A stretch of DNA of 64,000 nucleotides, from the NCBI GenBank assembly GCA_963846565.1, contig CAWJWL010000001.1:248001-312000 (forward strand), read 5' to 3'. The position numbers and the translations under genes are program-made. Of this stretch, positions 30,950-39,710 are shown piece after piece. Source of the DNA: WHSW01 sp963846565. GTDB lineage: Bacteria > Actinomycetota > Thermoleophilia > Solirubrobacterales > 70-9. The notes beneath the pieces are model-generated. The model was not told where the DNA came from and ran no database searches. It saw only the letters and a program-made list of their open reading frames with translations. Each line of letters opens with the position of its first letter. Position 1 is the first letter of the stretch.

Positions 30950-31423
30950 CTAGGCCTCGATGCCCGCGAGCTGGCCGCGGATCGCACCGTCGGGATAGTC
31001 CTCCGTGTGGATGTTCACGTAGAACTTCTCCGGCTTCGCGATGATCTTCTTCAGCAGCTTCTTGTCGAGCTTCTTCACGCAGCCCTCATAGGAGCCGTTG
31101 CCGTCGAGGCCCGCCTCATCCTCGAACAGCGGCACGACGACGTCACCCGCGACGCCTTCCTTGCCCTTGTGGATGTGGCCGGCGACGACCGGGTCGAGCT
31201 TCTTCACCTCGAGCGTGAAGCAGAGCTTCGCCTTCGAGGGAGTGACGAAGACATGGGTCTCGCCCTTGCCCTTCTTGCTGCCCGGTCCGGGAACTTCCTC
31301 GGCGCCGCTGAGCGTCGCCTCCAGCTCGGCCGTGTCGGGCGCGGCCGTCGACAGCGCCGGAATCGCGACCGCGGCGGTCGCGGTGAGTGCCAGCGTTGCG
31401 CCGGCGATCTTCCTCTTGATCAT
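30950..31423 (-). CDS. Secreted CHRD-domain protein
   Basis: 157 aa with AGGAGGA 8 nt before ATG. MIKRKIAGATLALTATAAVAIPALSTAAPD is a signal peptide. AELEATLSGAEEVPGPGS and VAGHIHKGKEGVAGDVVVPLF and NIHTEDYPDGAIRGQL are the CHRD (chordin) domain blocks, an immunoglobulin-like beta fold. Two Cys (CF..., GCVKK) may pair. A secreted or surface protein of unknown function. Confidence 0.87.
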   Translation of the reverse strand: MIKRKIAGATLALTATAAVAIPALSTAAPDTAELEATLSGAEEVPGPGSKKGKGETHVFVTPSKAKLCFTLEVKKLDPVVAGHIHKGKEGVAGDVVVPLFEDEAGLDGNGSYEGCVKKLDKKLLKKIIAKPEKFYVNIHTEDYPDGAIRGQLAGIEA

Positions 31424-31513
31424 TCTTGAGTCCTCCTATGGGGAATTGTCCAAGCCCGCAAGCTACCCGACGGACGGGGATCTCAACCTAAAGCGCGGCT
31501 AGCATGGCCGCCG

Positions 31514-33463
31514 ATGGCGACCGTGACCGTGAAGCTCCCGGACGGGACGCCGCTGGAGCTTCCGGAGGGCTCGAGCGGCGCCGACGCAGCGGCCGCGATC
31601 GGGCCGCGGCTGGCGAAGGATGCGCTCGGGATCAAGGTCGACGGCGAGCTCCGCGATCTCTCCGCGCCGCTTCCCGACGGCGCCGAGATCGCCGTGGTGA
31701 CGGCGAAGAGCAAGGGCGCGGAGGCCGACGATTCGCTCTGGCTGATCCGCCACGACGCCGCCCACGTGATGGCGACCGCCGTCGTCGACCTGTGGCCCGG
31801 GACGAAGGTCTCGATCGGCCCGCCGATCGAGGACGGCTTCTATTACGACTTCGAGTTCCCGGACGGTGCGCGCCCGAGCGAGGCCGACCTCGAGCGGATC
31901 GAGGCGAAGATGGGCGACCACGTCGCCGCCGACGAGGCCTTCGAGCGCGAGGACGTAACGGTCGATGCGGCGCTCGAGCGTTTCCGTGCCGAGGACCAGC
32001 CGTACAAGGTGGAGCTAATCGAAGACCTGGTGCGCGACCAGGGCGTCGAGACGGTCTCGCTGTATCGGAATGGCCCGTTCACCGACCTCTGCCGCGGCCC
32101 GCACGCCCCCTCGACCGGGCGGATCAAGGCCTACAAGCTGAATTCCCTGGCAGGGGCGTACTGGCGCGGGGACGAGAACCGCCAGATGCTCACCCGCATC
32201 TACGGCACCGCCTTCCACTCGAAGGCCGACCTCGACGCCCACGCGGAGCGGCTCGAGCAGGCCCGCGAGAACGACCACCGCAAGCTCGGGCCGCAGCTCG
32301 ACCTCTTCATGCTGCGCTCGGAGTCGCCGGGGATGCCGTTCTGGCTCCCTCAGGGCACCGTCCTCCTTCGTCTGATCGAGGCCGAGGTCGAGGCACAGCT
32401 GCGAAAGCGCGGCTACTCGGAGATCCAGACGCCGGAGGTACTCGACGAGGAGCTTTGGCATCGCTCGGGCCACTGGGACCACTACCGCGAGAACATGTAC
32501 TTCGTCGACGTCGCCGAGCGCGAGGGCGGCGGCGATCAGCGCCGCTTTGCGCTCAAGCCGATGAACTGCCCGGGCGCATGCCTCGTGTTCGGTTCCCGCC
32601 GCCACTCATACCGCGACCTGCCACTTCGCCTCGCCGAGTTCGGCCACGTCTACCGCTACGAGCGCGAGGGCGTGCTCCACGGCCTGCTGCGGGTGCGCGC
32701 GTTCACCCAGGACGACGCGCACGTCTATTGCACCCTTGACCAACTCGTGTCGGAGGTCGACTCCATGTGCGAGATGATCGACGAGCTGTACGCCCGCTTC
32801 GGCTTCGGCGACGTCAGCGTCGAGCTCTCGACCCGGCCGGAGAAATCGATCGGTGAGGACGAGGCTTGGGAGCGCGCCGAGGCGGCGCTCGCCGAGGCCC
32901 TCGACGGCCAGGGCCGCGATTACCAGCTCAACCCGGGGGACGGCGCTTTCTACGGCCCCAAGATCGACTTCCACGTCACCGACGCCCTCGGGCGCTCGTG
33001 GCAGCTCGGCACGGTCCAGGTGGACTTCCAGATGCCCGAGCGCTTCGAGCTCACCTACCAGGGCGAGGACAACGCCGACCACCGGCCCGTGATGCTCCAC
33101 CGCGCCTGCGTCGGCTCGATGGAGCGCTTCGCCGGCATCCTGATCGAGCATTACGGCGGCCGCTTCCCGCTCTGGCTCGCACCGACTCAGGTCGCCGTTC
33201 TGCCGGTCGCCGACCGCCACGTCGACTACGCGCGTCAGGTCGCCGGGGAGCTCGAGTCGGCGGGCGTGCGACTGCGAGTCGACGAGCGCTCGGAGTCGGT
33301 CGGACGCAAGATCCGCGACGCGGAGCTCGCCAAGGTGCCGTACATGCTCGTGGTCGGCGACCGCGAGCAGGAAGAGGGAGCGGTTTCCGTTCGCTCTCAC
33401 GCCGAGGGCGATCAGGGCTCTGCGAGCGTTGCCGAATTTGTGTCGCAAATCGACTCCAGGTGA
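31514..33463 (+). CDS. thrS: Threonyl-tRNA synthetase
   Basis: 649 aa, the full bacterial form. TGS domain (1-65), editing domain with HDAAHVMA and CRGPHAPSTG, class II core with KPMNCPGACLVF, YRYEREGVLHGLLRVRAFTQDDAH (Zn ligands Cys/His/His) and HRACVGSMERF, then the anticodon-binding domain (PTQVAVLPVADRH). Charges tRNA-Thr in the cytosol. TAGCAT ends 8 nt before ATG 31514 (leaderless pattern). The stop overlaps the next gene's GTG (GTGA). Confidence 0.97.
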   Translation: MATVTVKLPDGTPLELPEGSSGADAAAAIGPRLAKDALGIKVDGELRDLSAPLPDGAEIAVVTAKSKGAEADDSLWLIRHDAAHVMATAVVDLWPGTKVSIGPPIEDGFYYDFEFPDGARPSEADLERIEAKMGDHVAADEAFEREDVTVDAALERFRAEDQPYKVELIEDLVRDQGVETVSLYRNGPFTDLCRGPHAPSTGRIKAYKLNSLAGAYWRGDENRQMLTRIYGTAFHSKADLDAHAERLEQARENDHRKLGPQLDLFMLRSESPGMPFWLPQGTVLLRLIEAEVEAQLRKRGYSEIQTPEVLDEELWHRSGHWDHYRENMYFVDVAEREGGGDQRRFALKPMNCPGACLVFGSRRHSYRDLPLRLAEFGHVYRYEREGVLHGLLRVRAFTQDDAHVYCTLDQLVSEVDSMCEMIDELYARFGFGDVSVELSTRPEKSIGEDEAWERAEAALAEALDGQGRDYQLNPGDGAFYGPKIDFHVTDALGRSWQLGTVQVDFQMPERFELTYQGEDNADHRPVMLHRACVGSMERFAGILIEHYGGRFPLWLAPTQVAVLPVADRHVDYARQVAGELESAGVRLRVDERSESVGRKIRDAELAKVPYMLVVGDREQEEGAVSVRSHAEGDQGSASVAEFVSQIDSR

Positions 33464-34587
33464 GCGACCAACAGCTCCTTCAGGTCTGCAACTTTCCCCG
33501 CGCGGAGGCGGGCTCGTTCATCCCGTTCATCGCCGAGGTCCTGAGGCGGGCCCAAGCACAAGGATGGCGCGCCAAGGCGGTGTTCACCGATCCGGGATTC
33601 GAGCTCCCGTGGCTCGCCGACTTCGAGCGCCAGGGCCTGGAGGCGCACGTCGCGGGCGGGCGAACCCGCCGTGAGCGCGGGCAGGTCCTCGCCGAGTTCA
33701 TCGATGACGGCGGTCCCGCGATCCTGCACACCCACTTCACGACCTGGGACGTCGCCGCCGTCCGCGTGGCACGAAGCCGGCCGGACACGCGGGTCTTCTG
33801 GCACGTGCACTCGACCCTTCCCACATCGGCTGTGGGCTGGGCACGCAACGCGATCAAGTTCGGCCTCGTCGCTCGCTCCGTCGACCAGATCCTGTGCCCG
33901 GCCCCCAACGTGGTCGAGGGGGTCAAGGCGCGCTTCGGCCCCCGCGAGCGCGTCAGCCTCTTTCCGAGTGCGATCGACCTCGCGCAGTTCCCCGCGACGA
34001 GCGCCGACGAGCGGCGCCAGGCCCGGGAGGAGCTAGGCATTCCGGCACGCGCGACGGCACTGCTGCACTTCGGGTGGCATTGGCGCCTGAAGGGCGGGCG
34101 GGCCTTTGTGGAAACCGTTCGCAAGCTGGTCGATGCCGGGGGCGAGGGAATCGTCGCGCTCGAGCGCGGCGGTGGCGAGGAGGCGCGTGCCGACGTGGAT
34201 GCGCTCGGGCTTGGCGACGTAGTCCGCTTCATCGACCCGCTGCCTTCAATCCGGCCGCTCTTCGCGGCCGCCGACGTCGTCGTCTCCTCGAGCGCCTCGG
34301 AGGGCATGGCCTACTCGGTCCTGGAGGCACTCGCCTCCGGGGCCCCGGTCGTCGCGACCCGGATTCCGGGCCACGCGCTCATCGGTGAGCACGTCACCGC
34401 GTGCCGACTCGCCGGGTCGGCCCCCGAGGCGCTCGCGGCGGCGGTCAGGGAGACGCTCGATCGCGACCCGGCACAGGCATCCGCCGAGCGCGAGCAGGCC
34501 AGGATGTGGCTGCAAGATCACCTCTCCGTCGAGGTGCTCGCAGCGCGCCTTCTCGAGCTCTACCGGCCGTCCTTGACCGCGAGATAG
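33460..34587 (+). CDS. Glycosyltransferase family 4-type
   Basis: 375 aa from GTG 33460, overlapping the thrS stop; a longer upstream frame is antisense-like sequence inside thrS. LLQVCNFPRAEAGSFIPFI, ILHTHFTTWDVAAVRVA form the acceptor domain; LFPSAIDLAQFPA, LLHFGWHWRLKGGRAFVE and SSASEGMAYSVLEALASGAPVVATRIPG are the GT-B donor site (E-x7-E: EGMAYSVLEAL). Uses a nucleotide sugar for a glycan of unknown structure. Its 3' end overlaps the convergent methyltransferase by 28 nt. Confidence 0.88.
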   Translation: MSDQQLLQVCNFPRAEAGSFIPFIAEVLRRAQAQGWRAKAVFTDPGFELPWLADFERQGLEAHVAGGRTRRERGQVLAEFIDDGGPAILHTHFTTWDVAAVRVARSRPDTRVFWHVHSTLPTSAVGWARNAIKFGLVARSVDQILCPAPNVVEGVKARFGPRERVSLFPSAIDLAQFPATSADERRQAREELGIPARATALLHFGWHWRLKGGRAFVETVRKLVDAGGEGIVALERGGGEEARADVDALGLGDVVRFIDPLPSIRPLFAAADVVVSSSASEGMAYSVLEALASGAPVVATRIPGHALIGEHVTACRLAGSAPEALAAAVRETLDRDPAQASAEREQARMWLQDHLSVEVLAARLLELYRPSLTAR

Positions 34588-35327
34588 GAGCAGTCCTGGA
34601 CGACCAGGTTGGCGGCGAACCGCGTGAGCCGGTTTCGGCGAACCACCCCGATCGCCCGACCCGGCGGAGTGGTCGTCGAGGCGGCGCGGAGGTCCCAGCG
34701 GTCGTGAAGCTCCGTGAACCCGAAGCGGGTCGCCAGCAGCGCAGTTCGCCGGGGGGTGAACCAGTGGTATGCGGGGGCGGATGTGTAGTTCACGAGCGCC
34801 GGCCGCTCGCGCACCGCCCAGTCCATGATCCGGCGCTTGACGCCCGCCGGATACCAGGGGAAGAGCGGGAAGTGCCGGATCTCGGCCTGGCGAGGGCAGA
34901 TTGCGCTCGTCGTATAGAAGTAGAAGGCGCCGCCGGGGCGCAGAACGCGGGCGGCCTCGGCGAAGGCCGCGTCGAGCTCGCCGACGTGCTCGAGGACCGA
35001 GAACGCCGTGACGAGATCGAACGCCCCGGCCTCGAACGGCAAGGACTCCGCGGACCCGAGAACGACATGGGTCTGATGCTCGGTGGTCGAGGCGATCTCC
35101 CGGGCGGCTCCGACAGCTTCGGGCGATGGATCGACCCCGGTCGCGTCATAGCCGCGCCTCCGAAGCTCAGCCACGTATACGCCCTGCGCCGCGCCGACGT
35201 CCAGGATCCGCGCCCCGGCCGCCAGGTCGATGAAGCCCCCGATCCGCCCGAGCAGCGTTCCGACTCGCTCGCGCACCTCCGGGAGGCGGGCGGCGGCCGT
35301 TGCCGCATCGAGCCGTTCGATTGCCAT
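34560..35327 (-). CDS. Class I SAM-dependent methyltransferase
   Basis: 255 aa from ATG 35327 (MAIERLDAATAAARLPEVRE). ARILDVGAAQGVYVAELRRRGYDATGVDPSPEAV is motif I and the acidic loop; FDLVTAFSVLEHVGELDAAF and ARVLRPGGAFYFYTT are motifs IV and V. Close to glycan- and quinone-type methyltransferases; with the glycosyltransferase beside it a role in sugar O-methylation is plausible. Confidence 0.86.
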   Translation of the reverse strand: MAIERLDAATAAARLPEVRERVGTLLGRIGGFIDLAAGARILDVGAAQGVYVAELRRRGYDATGVDPSPEAVGAAREIASTTEHQTHVVLGSAESLPFEAGAFDLVTAFSVLEHVGELDAAFAEAARVLRPGGAFYFYTTSAICPRQAEIRHFPLFPWYPAGVKRRIMDWAVRERPALVNYTSAPAYHWFTPRRTALLATRFGFTELHDRWDLRAASTTTPPGRAIGVVRRNRLTRFAANLVVQDCSYLAVKDGR

Positions 35328-35520
35328 GCCGGATCCCCGATCGATCGGGAGCACGATAGAGAAGGCGCGCGCTTCGAAGGGCGGTTGACGTGAGACAGGG
35401 TTGGGCGGTCCGCGGGCCCGGTCGGGGGATAGCTGACCAAGCTCGCGGGACCGCCCAGACATCCCTGTCAGCGAACTACTTGCACGGAGGTCCGCGGGTT
35501 GGTTTATACCACGGAACGAG

Positions 35521-35536
35521 TACCTATAAATAGGTA
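35521..35536. promoter_or_regulatory. AT-rich inverted repeat TACCTAT-AA-ATAGGTA
   Basis: A perfect 7-bp inverted repeat with a 2-nt centre inside an AT-rich island (about 35500-35545) of otherwise GC-rich DNA, in the gap between the methyltransferase and infC. It could be an operator or promoter region; no protein partner can be named. Confidence 0.4.
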
Positions 35537-35565
35537 GTTAGAGCCTGAGACCGATCTGTCGCCTG

Positions 35566-35590
35566 CGCGGCCGCTTTCGGCCGCGTTTCC
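35566..35590 (+). terminator. Hairpin CGCGGCCG/CGGCCGCG in the infC upstream gap
   Basis: A perfect 8-bp stem with loop CTTT followed by TTTCCC. It lies 38 nt before a TATACT box. It may end transcription coming from upstream or shield the infC promoter; the T-run is only three. Confidence 0.45.
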
Positions 35591-35610
35591 CACGGCCGTC
35601 CGGGCTGCCC

Positions 35611-35666
35611 TATACTCGGCGGCGATGAGAGGAACCCACAGCCGTCCGCGCCCTAGCCGAACCTAG
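35611..35666 (+). promoter_or_regulatory. infC promoter -10 box with a 13-codon leader frame
   Basis: TATACT (35611-35616) is followed 8 nt later by ATG 35625, opening a 13-codon frame (MRGTHSRPRPSRT) that stops at 35664-35666, 87 nt before infC. Transcription from TATACT would start almost on this ATG, so the small frame would be leaderless. infC mRNAs often carry regulatory leaders; here the mechanism is unknown. Confidence 0.45.
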
Positions 35667-35753
35667 TGCGCCCCGTGTCCCTCATCCCGTCCCCGCCGTC
35701 AACCTTCCCCGGACCGCAGGTAGCTTGACGCTGCTCAGCGCTCGGTATCGATA

Positions 35754-36485
35754 GTGCCGGTCCCGCGACGTTTCGATCGCAAGCCGCCGGAACGTGATCC
35801 GACCCGGATCAACGAACGCATCCGCGTCAACGAGGTCCGCCTCGTCGACGAGGACGGCAGCCAGATCGGCGTAATCAAGACGGACGAGGCGCTGCGGATG
35901 GCGACCGAGCGCGATCTCGACCTGGTCGAGGTGGCGCCGGACTCGCGCCCCCCGGTCGCCCGCCTGCTCGACTACTCGAAGTACAAGTACGAGCAGGAAC
36001 AGAAGGCGAAGGCGGCACGCAAGCACCAGCAGCAGGTGAACGTGCGCGAGATCAAGCTGCGGCCGAAGATCGCTGACCACGACTACGCGACCAAGCGCGG
36101 GCACGTCGAACGCTTCCTCAACCACGGCGACAAGGTCAAGGTGACGATCATGTTCCGTGGCCGTGAGCAGGCGCACCCTGAGCGCGGCCGCGCACTGCTC
36201 AAGCGCCTCACCGAGGACCTCGGCGAGCTCGCCGTGATCGAGCAGAACCCGCAGCAGGAGGGGCGCAACATGCACATGATGCTCGCGCCCTCCCAGTCGG
36301 TCCTGGCGAAGGTTCGCGAGGAGCGCCAGCAGGGCGCGGCAACCGACGAGGCACCGCAAGAAGCGCCCAAGCAGGAAGCACCGCAGGAAGCACCGCGGAG
36401 GCAGAAGCACCGCAGGAAGCACCGGCCGCCGCCGAGTCGTGAGCCGGACCCAGATCCCGGTCTTCGACGTCCGGATCGAGGATGA
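35754..36485 (+). CDS. infC: Translation initiation factor IF-3 (3' end probably frameshifted)
   Basis: INERIRVNEVRLVDEDGSQIG is the IF3 N-domain, KYKYEQEQKAKAARKHQ the linker helix and VNVREIKLRPKIADHDYATK the C-domain. It binds 30S and checks initiator tRNA. The start is GTG 35754 without a ribosome site. The last 29 residues in this frame are an unlikely Arg/Pro tail that overlaps the next gene by 47 nt. One base inserted near 36400 would instead give a tail AEAEAPQEAPAAAES and a stop at 36440-36442 overlapping the next GTG (GTGA). Confidence 0.93.
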   Translation: MPVPRRFDRKPPERDPTRINERIRVNEVRLVDEDGSQIGVIKTDEALRMATERDLDLVEVAPDSRPPVARLLDYSKYKYEQEQKAKAARKHQQQVNVREIKLRPKIADHDYATKRGHVERFLNHGDKVKVTIMFRGREQAHPERGRALLKRLTEDLGELAVIEQNPQQEGRNMHMMLAPSQSVLAKVREERQQGAATDEAPQEAPKQEAPQEAPRRQKHRRKHRPPPSREPDPDPGLRRPDRG

Positions 36486-37581
36486 GGACGTCGAGGCCGT
36501 CGTCGAGGTGCTGCGCTCGGGCTGGCTGACGATGGGGCCGCGCACCGAGGAGTTCGAGTCGCTCTGGGCCGAGCACCTGGGTGCGAAGCACGCGATCGCG
36601 CTCACGAACTGCACCGCCGCGCTCCACCTTGCCTGCCTGGCCGCCGGTGTCGGCCCGGGCGACGAGGTCATCGTCCCGCCACTTACGTTCGTGGCCACGG
36701 CCGCCGCGGTGCGCTACTGCGGAGCGACGCCCGTCTTCGCCGACATCGTCGGCGACGGGGATCTCGGGATCGACGTGGAGGCCGTGGAGGCGCACATCGG
36801 CCCGAAGACCAAGGCCGTGATCCCTGTCCATTTCGCCGGCTACCCGGTGGCGATCGACGAGCTCGCGAGGCTCTGCCGCGAGCGCGAGATCGCGCTGATC
36901 GAGGACGCCGCGCACACGCCCGGTATCGGCGTGGAGCAGGGCATGCTCGGCACGTTTGGCGCCTCCGGATGCTTCAGCTTCTTCTCGAACAAGGTCCTGG
37001 GCGTGGGGGAGGGCGGAGCGCTCGTCACCGACGACGACGAGATCGCCGCGGAGGTGCGCTCGCGCCGCAGCCACGCGATGACCTCGGGGACCTGGGACCG
37101 CCACCGCGGGCACTCCGAGACCTATGACGTGGGCGACGTCGGCTTCAACTACCGGATCGACGAGGTCCGCGCGGCGATGCTCATCTCGCGGATCAGCCGG
37201 CTCGATGACGACCTGCGCCGCCGGCGCGAGCTGGTCGCCCGTTACCGCGAACTCCTAGGGGGCGTCGACGGCCTGACGGTCGCGTACGAGGACTTCGATC
37301 TCGAGGCCTCCTCCGGGTACCTGATGCTGGTGTTGCTCGACGACGCGGAACGGCGCCCCGAACTGCGGGTGATGCTGCGCGAGGAGCTCGGCGTCCAGAC
37401 CACGGTCTTCCCCGGCGTCCACCGGCTGAGCGCCTACGCCGGAACGGAGTCCGACTCGTTGCCGAGGGCCGACGCTGCAGCGGCTGCTCATCTGGTCTTG
37501 CCGCTCTACCCGCACATGGACGACGACGCTCCGGAGCGTGTCGTCACAGCGCTGGACTTAGCGCTGTCGGATACTCGCTAG
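36439..37581 (+). CDS. DegT/DnrJ/EryC1/StrS-family sugar aminotransferase
   Basis: 380 aa from GTG 36439. SGWLTMGPRTEEFESLWAEH, ALTNCTAALHLACLAAGVGPGDEVIVPPLTFVATA, VIPVHFAGYPVAIDELARL, EDAAHTPGIG and CFSFFSNKVLGVGEGGALVT (PLP Lys in SNK) match the whole family. It makes amino sugars on NDP-4-keto-sugars for glycans. It sits between infC and the rpmI-rplT genes, where no envelope gene is expected. Confidence 0.93.
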   Translation: MSRTQIPVFDVRIEDEDVEAVVEVLRSGWLTMGPRTEEFESLWAEHLGAKHAIALTNCTAALHLACLAAGVGPGDEVIVPPLTFVATAAAVRYCGATPVFADIVGDGDLGIDVEAVEAHIGPKTKAVIPVHFAGYPVAIDELARLCREREIALIEDAAHTPGIGVEQGMLGTFGASGCFSFFSNKVLGVGEGGALVTDDDEIAAEVRSRRSHAMTSGTWDRHRGHSETYDVGDVGFNYRIDEVRAAMLISRISRLDDDLRRRRELVARYRELLGGVDGLTVAYEDFDLEASSGYLMLVLLDDAERRPELRVMLREELGVQTTVFPGVHRLSAYAGTESDSLPRADAAAAAHLVLPLYPHMDDDAPERVVTALDLALSDTR

Positions 37582-37594
37582 CCGGGCCGTCGCG

Positions 37595-39382
37595 CTATCG
37601 CGGATCGGCGTCGAACTCGAGCTCGACCCGGAGCGAGCCCGACGCCGTCGGGTTGAGGAGCTTCGCGGCGACGCGACGGCGGGGATAGGCGGTGAGCTTT
37701 CCGCGTTTGCCTGCTTCGAGCTTCGCCTTGTCGCGGCCGATCGGGCCGGCGAAGCCCATCCGCCGCGGCGCGGATCCGTGAGCGATCACCCTCATGCGGA
37801 CGACGCAGTCGGCCGTGCATCGCACCGTTCCGCCGGCGCCGTGCGTGACCAGCGCGGACGCCGAGCGGGGGATCCGCGTGCGGAGGACGGAGAGCTCGAG
37901 CGCAGGTTCGTTGTCGGCCTCGCCGTCCGGAATGACCGGCGGCTCCGAGGAGAGCGGCGGAAGGACGGTGATGGTTCGCACCGCCGGAGTGGGGTCGGTC
38001 GTGAAGCCGACCGCGCGGACCCGGAACTCGTGCACCCCGAGCGCGAGCTGCGGCACGGTGAACGGCGATGCGCACTCCGCCCAGGGTTGGGCGTCTCGGG
38101 CGCACTCGAAGGTCACCCCTGCGACGTTCGAGCTGAACCCGAACGTCGGCGTGGGGTCGTGGGTCTCGCCGTCGGGCCCCGACGTGAACCACGTCTTCGG
38201 CACGTTGTTTGTTTGCACGTAGGTTCGCCTTCCATGCGCAAACGCGATGTCGGGCACGTCGTCCTCGTCGAAGTCGCCAACAGCGATGCGAGTATGAGGG
38301 GCGAGGTAGTCGTCGAGATTCGTGGAGTAGAGGAACTCGGCCGGCTGCGCGGGACCGCCGAGTGCCAAGGTTGCTCCGGGGCGTGCCTCGACGCCTGCGA
38401 CCGCGTCGGGGTAGCCGTCCAGATCGAGGTCGGCGATTGTCGCCGGACCGGCACCTCGCCCCTCGCGCGTCGCGACCTCGTTAAAGAACGTGCCGTTACC
38501 CGTGCCCCAAAGCACTCGCAGCTTCCCGGAGGCCTGGGTCAGGCCCGCTGTCAGTACCAGGTCGTCGAAGCCATCCTGATTCAAGTCGCCCAGGGCAATG
38601 TCCCGTGTGCCAAGGCTGGGCGTTTCGGCGTCGACCTGGCCGAAGACACCGGAGGACCCGCCGAGAAGCGTGACCATCGGACCCGACGCCGTCTGGAAAT
38701 CGTCCACCGACGCGACGAGGTCGGCGATGCCGTCGCCGTCCACCTGACCCGCGCCGAGGGCTCTGATCTTGAACGGGGGCGAGCCGAGGAAGGCCGGAGG
38801 GGGGAGGTCGACGGCCGTGATGGTCGCTCTCTGGACATCGCCATCGCCGGTGCCGCGGTGCAGCAGGATGTCGGTGCCGTCCGTAGAGCGCTCGGCGATG
38901 TCGGCGTTTCCGTCGCCATCGAAATCGGCGATGGCCAGCCTGCCCTGCCAGCCCGACGCTCGGAACGATCCGGTGAGGGTGTACCTCGCGCCAGTGGCGA
39001 GGTAGATCCTGTGGAGCGGAGGCGCGGCGAAGGACGTGGTGACTAGATCGATTTGATCGTCGCCATTGAGATCTGCCGTCGCCAGATTGTCGAATTGACC
39101 GTTGACCTGTACCAGCGGAGGGGCAAACCTCGCGGCGCCGCGGCCAAAACTCACCGCGACGCTGGACGGGGCGGAGTCCTCCAGACCCAAGAGGTCGGGG
39201 AGACCATCCCCGTTCTTGTCCGTTGCCACCGCTTCGTCGACAAACCAGTCGTAGCTGATCTCGGTCGTGTACGGATACGGGACGGCCGCCGACGCGGCTG
39301 CGGGAACAGCTGCGACCGCGAGGACGGTGATCCCCGAGAGCGCTAGCCCTCGCACCGTCCGGCCTGACGGGCGGACCTCCAT
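37595..39382 (-). CDS. Secreted FG-GAP/VCBS-repeat protein
   Basis: 595 aa. The signal peptide is LALSGITVLAVAAVPAAASA. At least six repeats carry the Ca-binding D.N.DG..D pattern (KNGDGLPDLLG, LNGDDQIDLV, FDGDGNADIA, VDGDGIADLV, LNQDGFDDLV, LDLDGYPDAV), an integrin-like beta-propeller. Residues about 410-460 (GPDGETHDPTPTFGFSSNVAGVTFECARD) are an Ig-like/Fn3-type unit. The end is a basic beta domain. It lies against the rpmI operon on the other strand. Confidence 0.87.
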   Translation of the reverse strand: MEVRPSGRTVRGLALSGITVLAVAAVPAAASAAVPYPYTTEISYDWFVDEAVATDKNGDGLPDLLGLEDSAPSSVAVSFGRGAARFAPPLVQVNGQFDNLATADLNGDDQIDLVTTSFAAPPLHRIYLATGARYTLTGSFRASGWQGRLAIADFDGDGNADIAERSTDGTDILLHRGTGDGDVQRATITAVDLPPPAFLGSPPFKIRALGAGQVDGDGIADLVASVDDFQTASGPMVTLLGGSSGVFGQVDAETPSLGTRDIALGDLNQDGFDDLVLTAGLTQASGKLRVLWGTGNGTFFNEVATREGRGAGPATIADLDLDGYPDAVAGVEARPGATLALGGPAQPAEFLYSTNLDDYLAPHTRIAVGDFDEDDVPDIAFAHGRRTYVQTNNVPKTWFTSGPDGETHDPTPTFGFSSNVAGVTFECARDAQPWAECASPFTVPQLALGVHEFRVRAVGFTTDPTPAVRTITVLPPLSSEPPVIPDGEADNEPALELSVLRTRIPRSASALVTHGAGGTVRCTADCVVRMRVIAHGSAPRRMGFAGPIGRDKAKLEAGKRGKLTAYPRRRVAAKLLNPTASGSLRVELEFDADPR

Positions 39383-39473
39383 GCGGGAGCGACGCTACCG
39401 CCACCGGGTGAAACCGCCATGAGAGGAGCGTGAGGCCGCTCTCACGAACGGTAGTGAAAGCCCTGCGTACCGT

Positions 39474-39509
39474 TTGCGCGCAGGCTGTCTGCTTCAATAA
39501 CACGCTCTC
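39474..39509 (+). promoter_or_regulatory. Probable leaderless promoter of rpmI-rplT
   Basis: TTGCGC (39474-39479), 18-nt spacer, TAACAC (39498-39503), then 6 nt to ATG 39510. A promoter is needed here because the usual upstream gene infC is separated by an aminotransferase gene and a gene on the other strand. Confidence 0.45.
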
Positions 39510-39710
39510 ATGCCGAAGATGAAGACCCACTCCGGCGCGAAGAAGCGCTTCAAGAAGACCGCGAACGGCAAGATCAAGGCCCGGCGCGCGTACTCGAGCC
39601 ACATCCTCGAGAAGAAGTCGCCGAAGCGCAAGCGCCGCATGGCGAGCCCGAAGTTCGTCGCCGACGCCGATAAGAAGCGTGCACGCGAGCTCCTCGGGGG
39701 CAAGCGGTGA
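39510..39710 (+). CDS. rpmI: 50S ribosomal protein bL35
   Basis: 66 aa, full length: MPKMKTHSGAKKRFKKTANG, HILEKKSPKRKRRM. Highly basic, binds 23S rRNA in the large subunit. The stop overlaps the rplT start by 4 nt (GTGA), so the pair is translationally coupled. Confidence 0.97.
   Translation: MPKMKTHSGAKKRFKKTANGKIKARRAYSSHILEKKSPKRKRRMASPKFVADADKKRARELLGGKR

Noticed and set aside
32866..33459. Upstream extension of the glycosyltransferase frame inside thrS
   Set aside because: It lies out of frame in a well-conserved thrS; the GTGA overlap at 33460 gives the natural start.
37778..39046. 422-codon plus-strand frame across the FG-GAP gene 37595-39382
   Set aside because: Antisense to a protein with signal peptide and calcium-binding repeats; no motif of its own.
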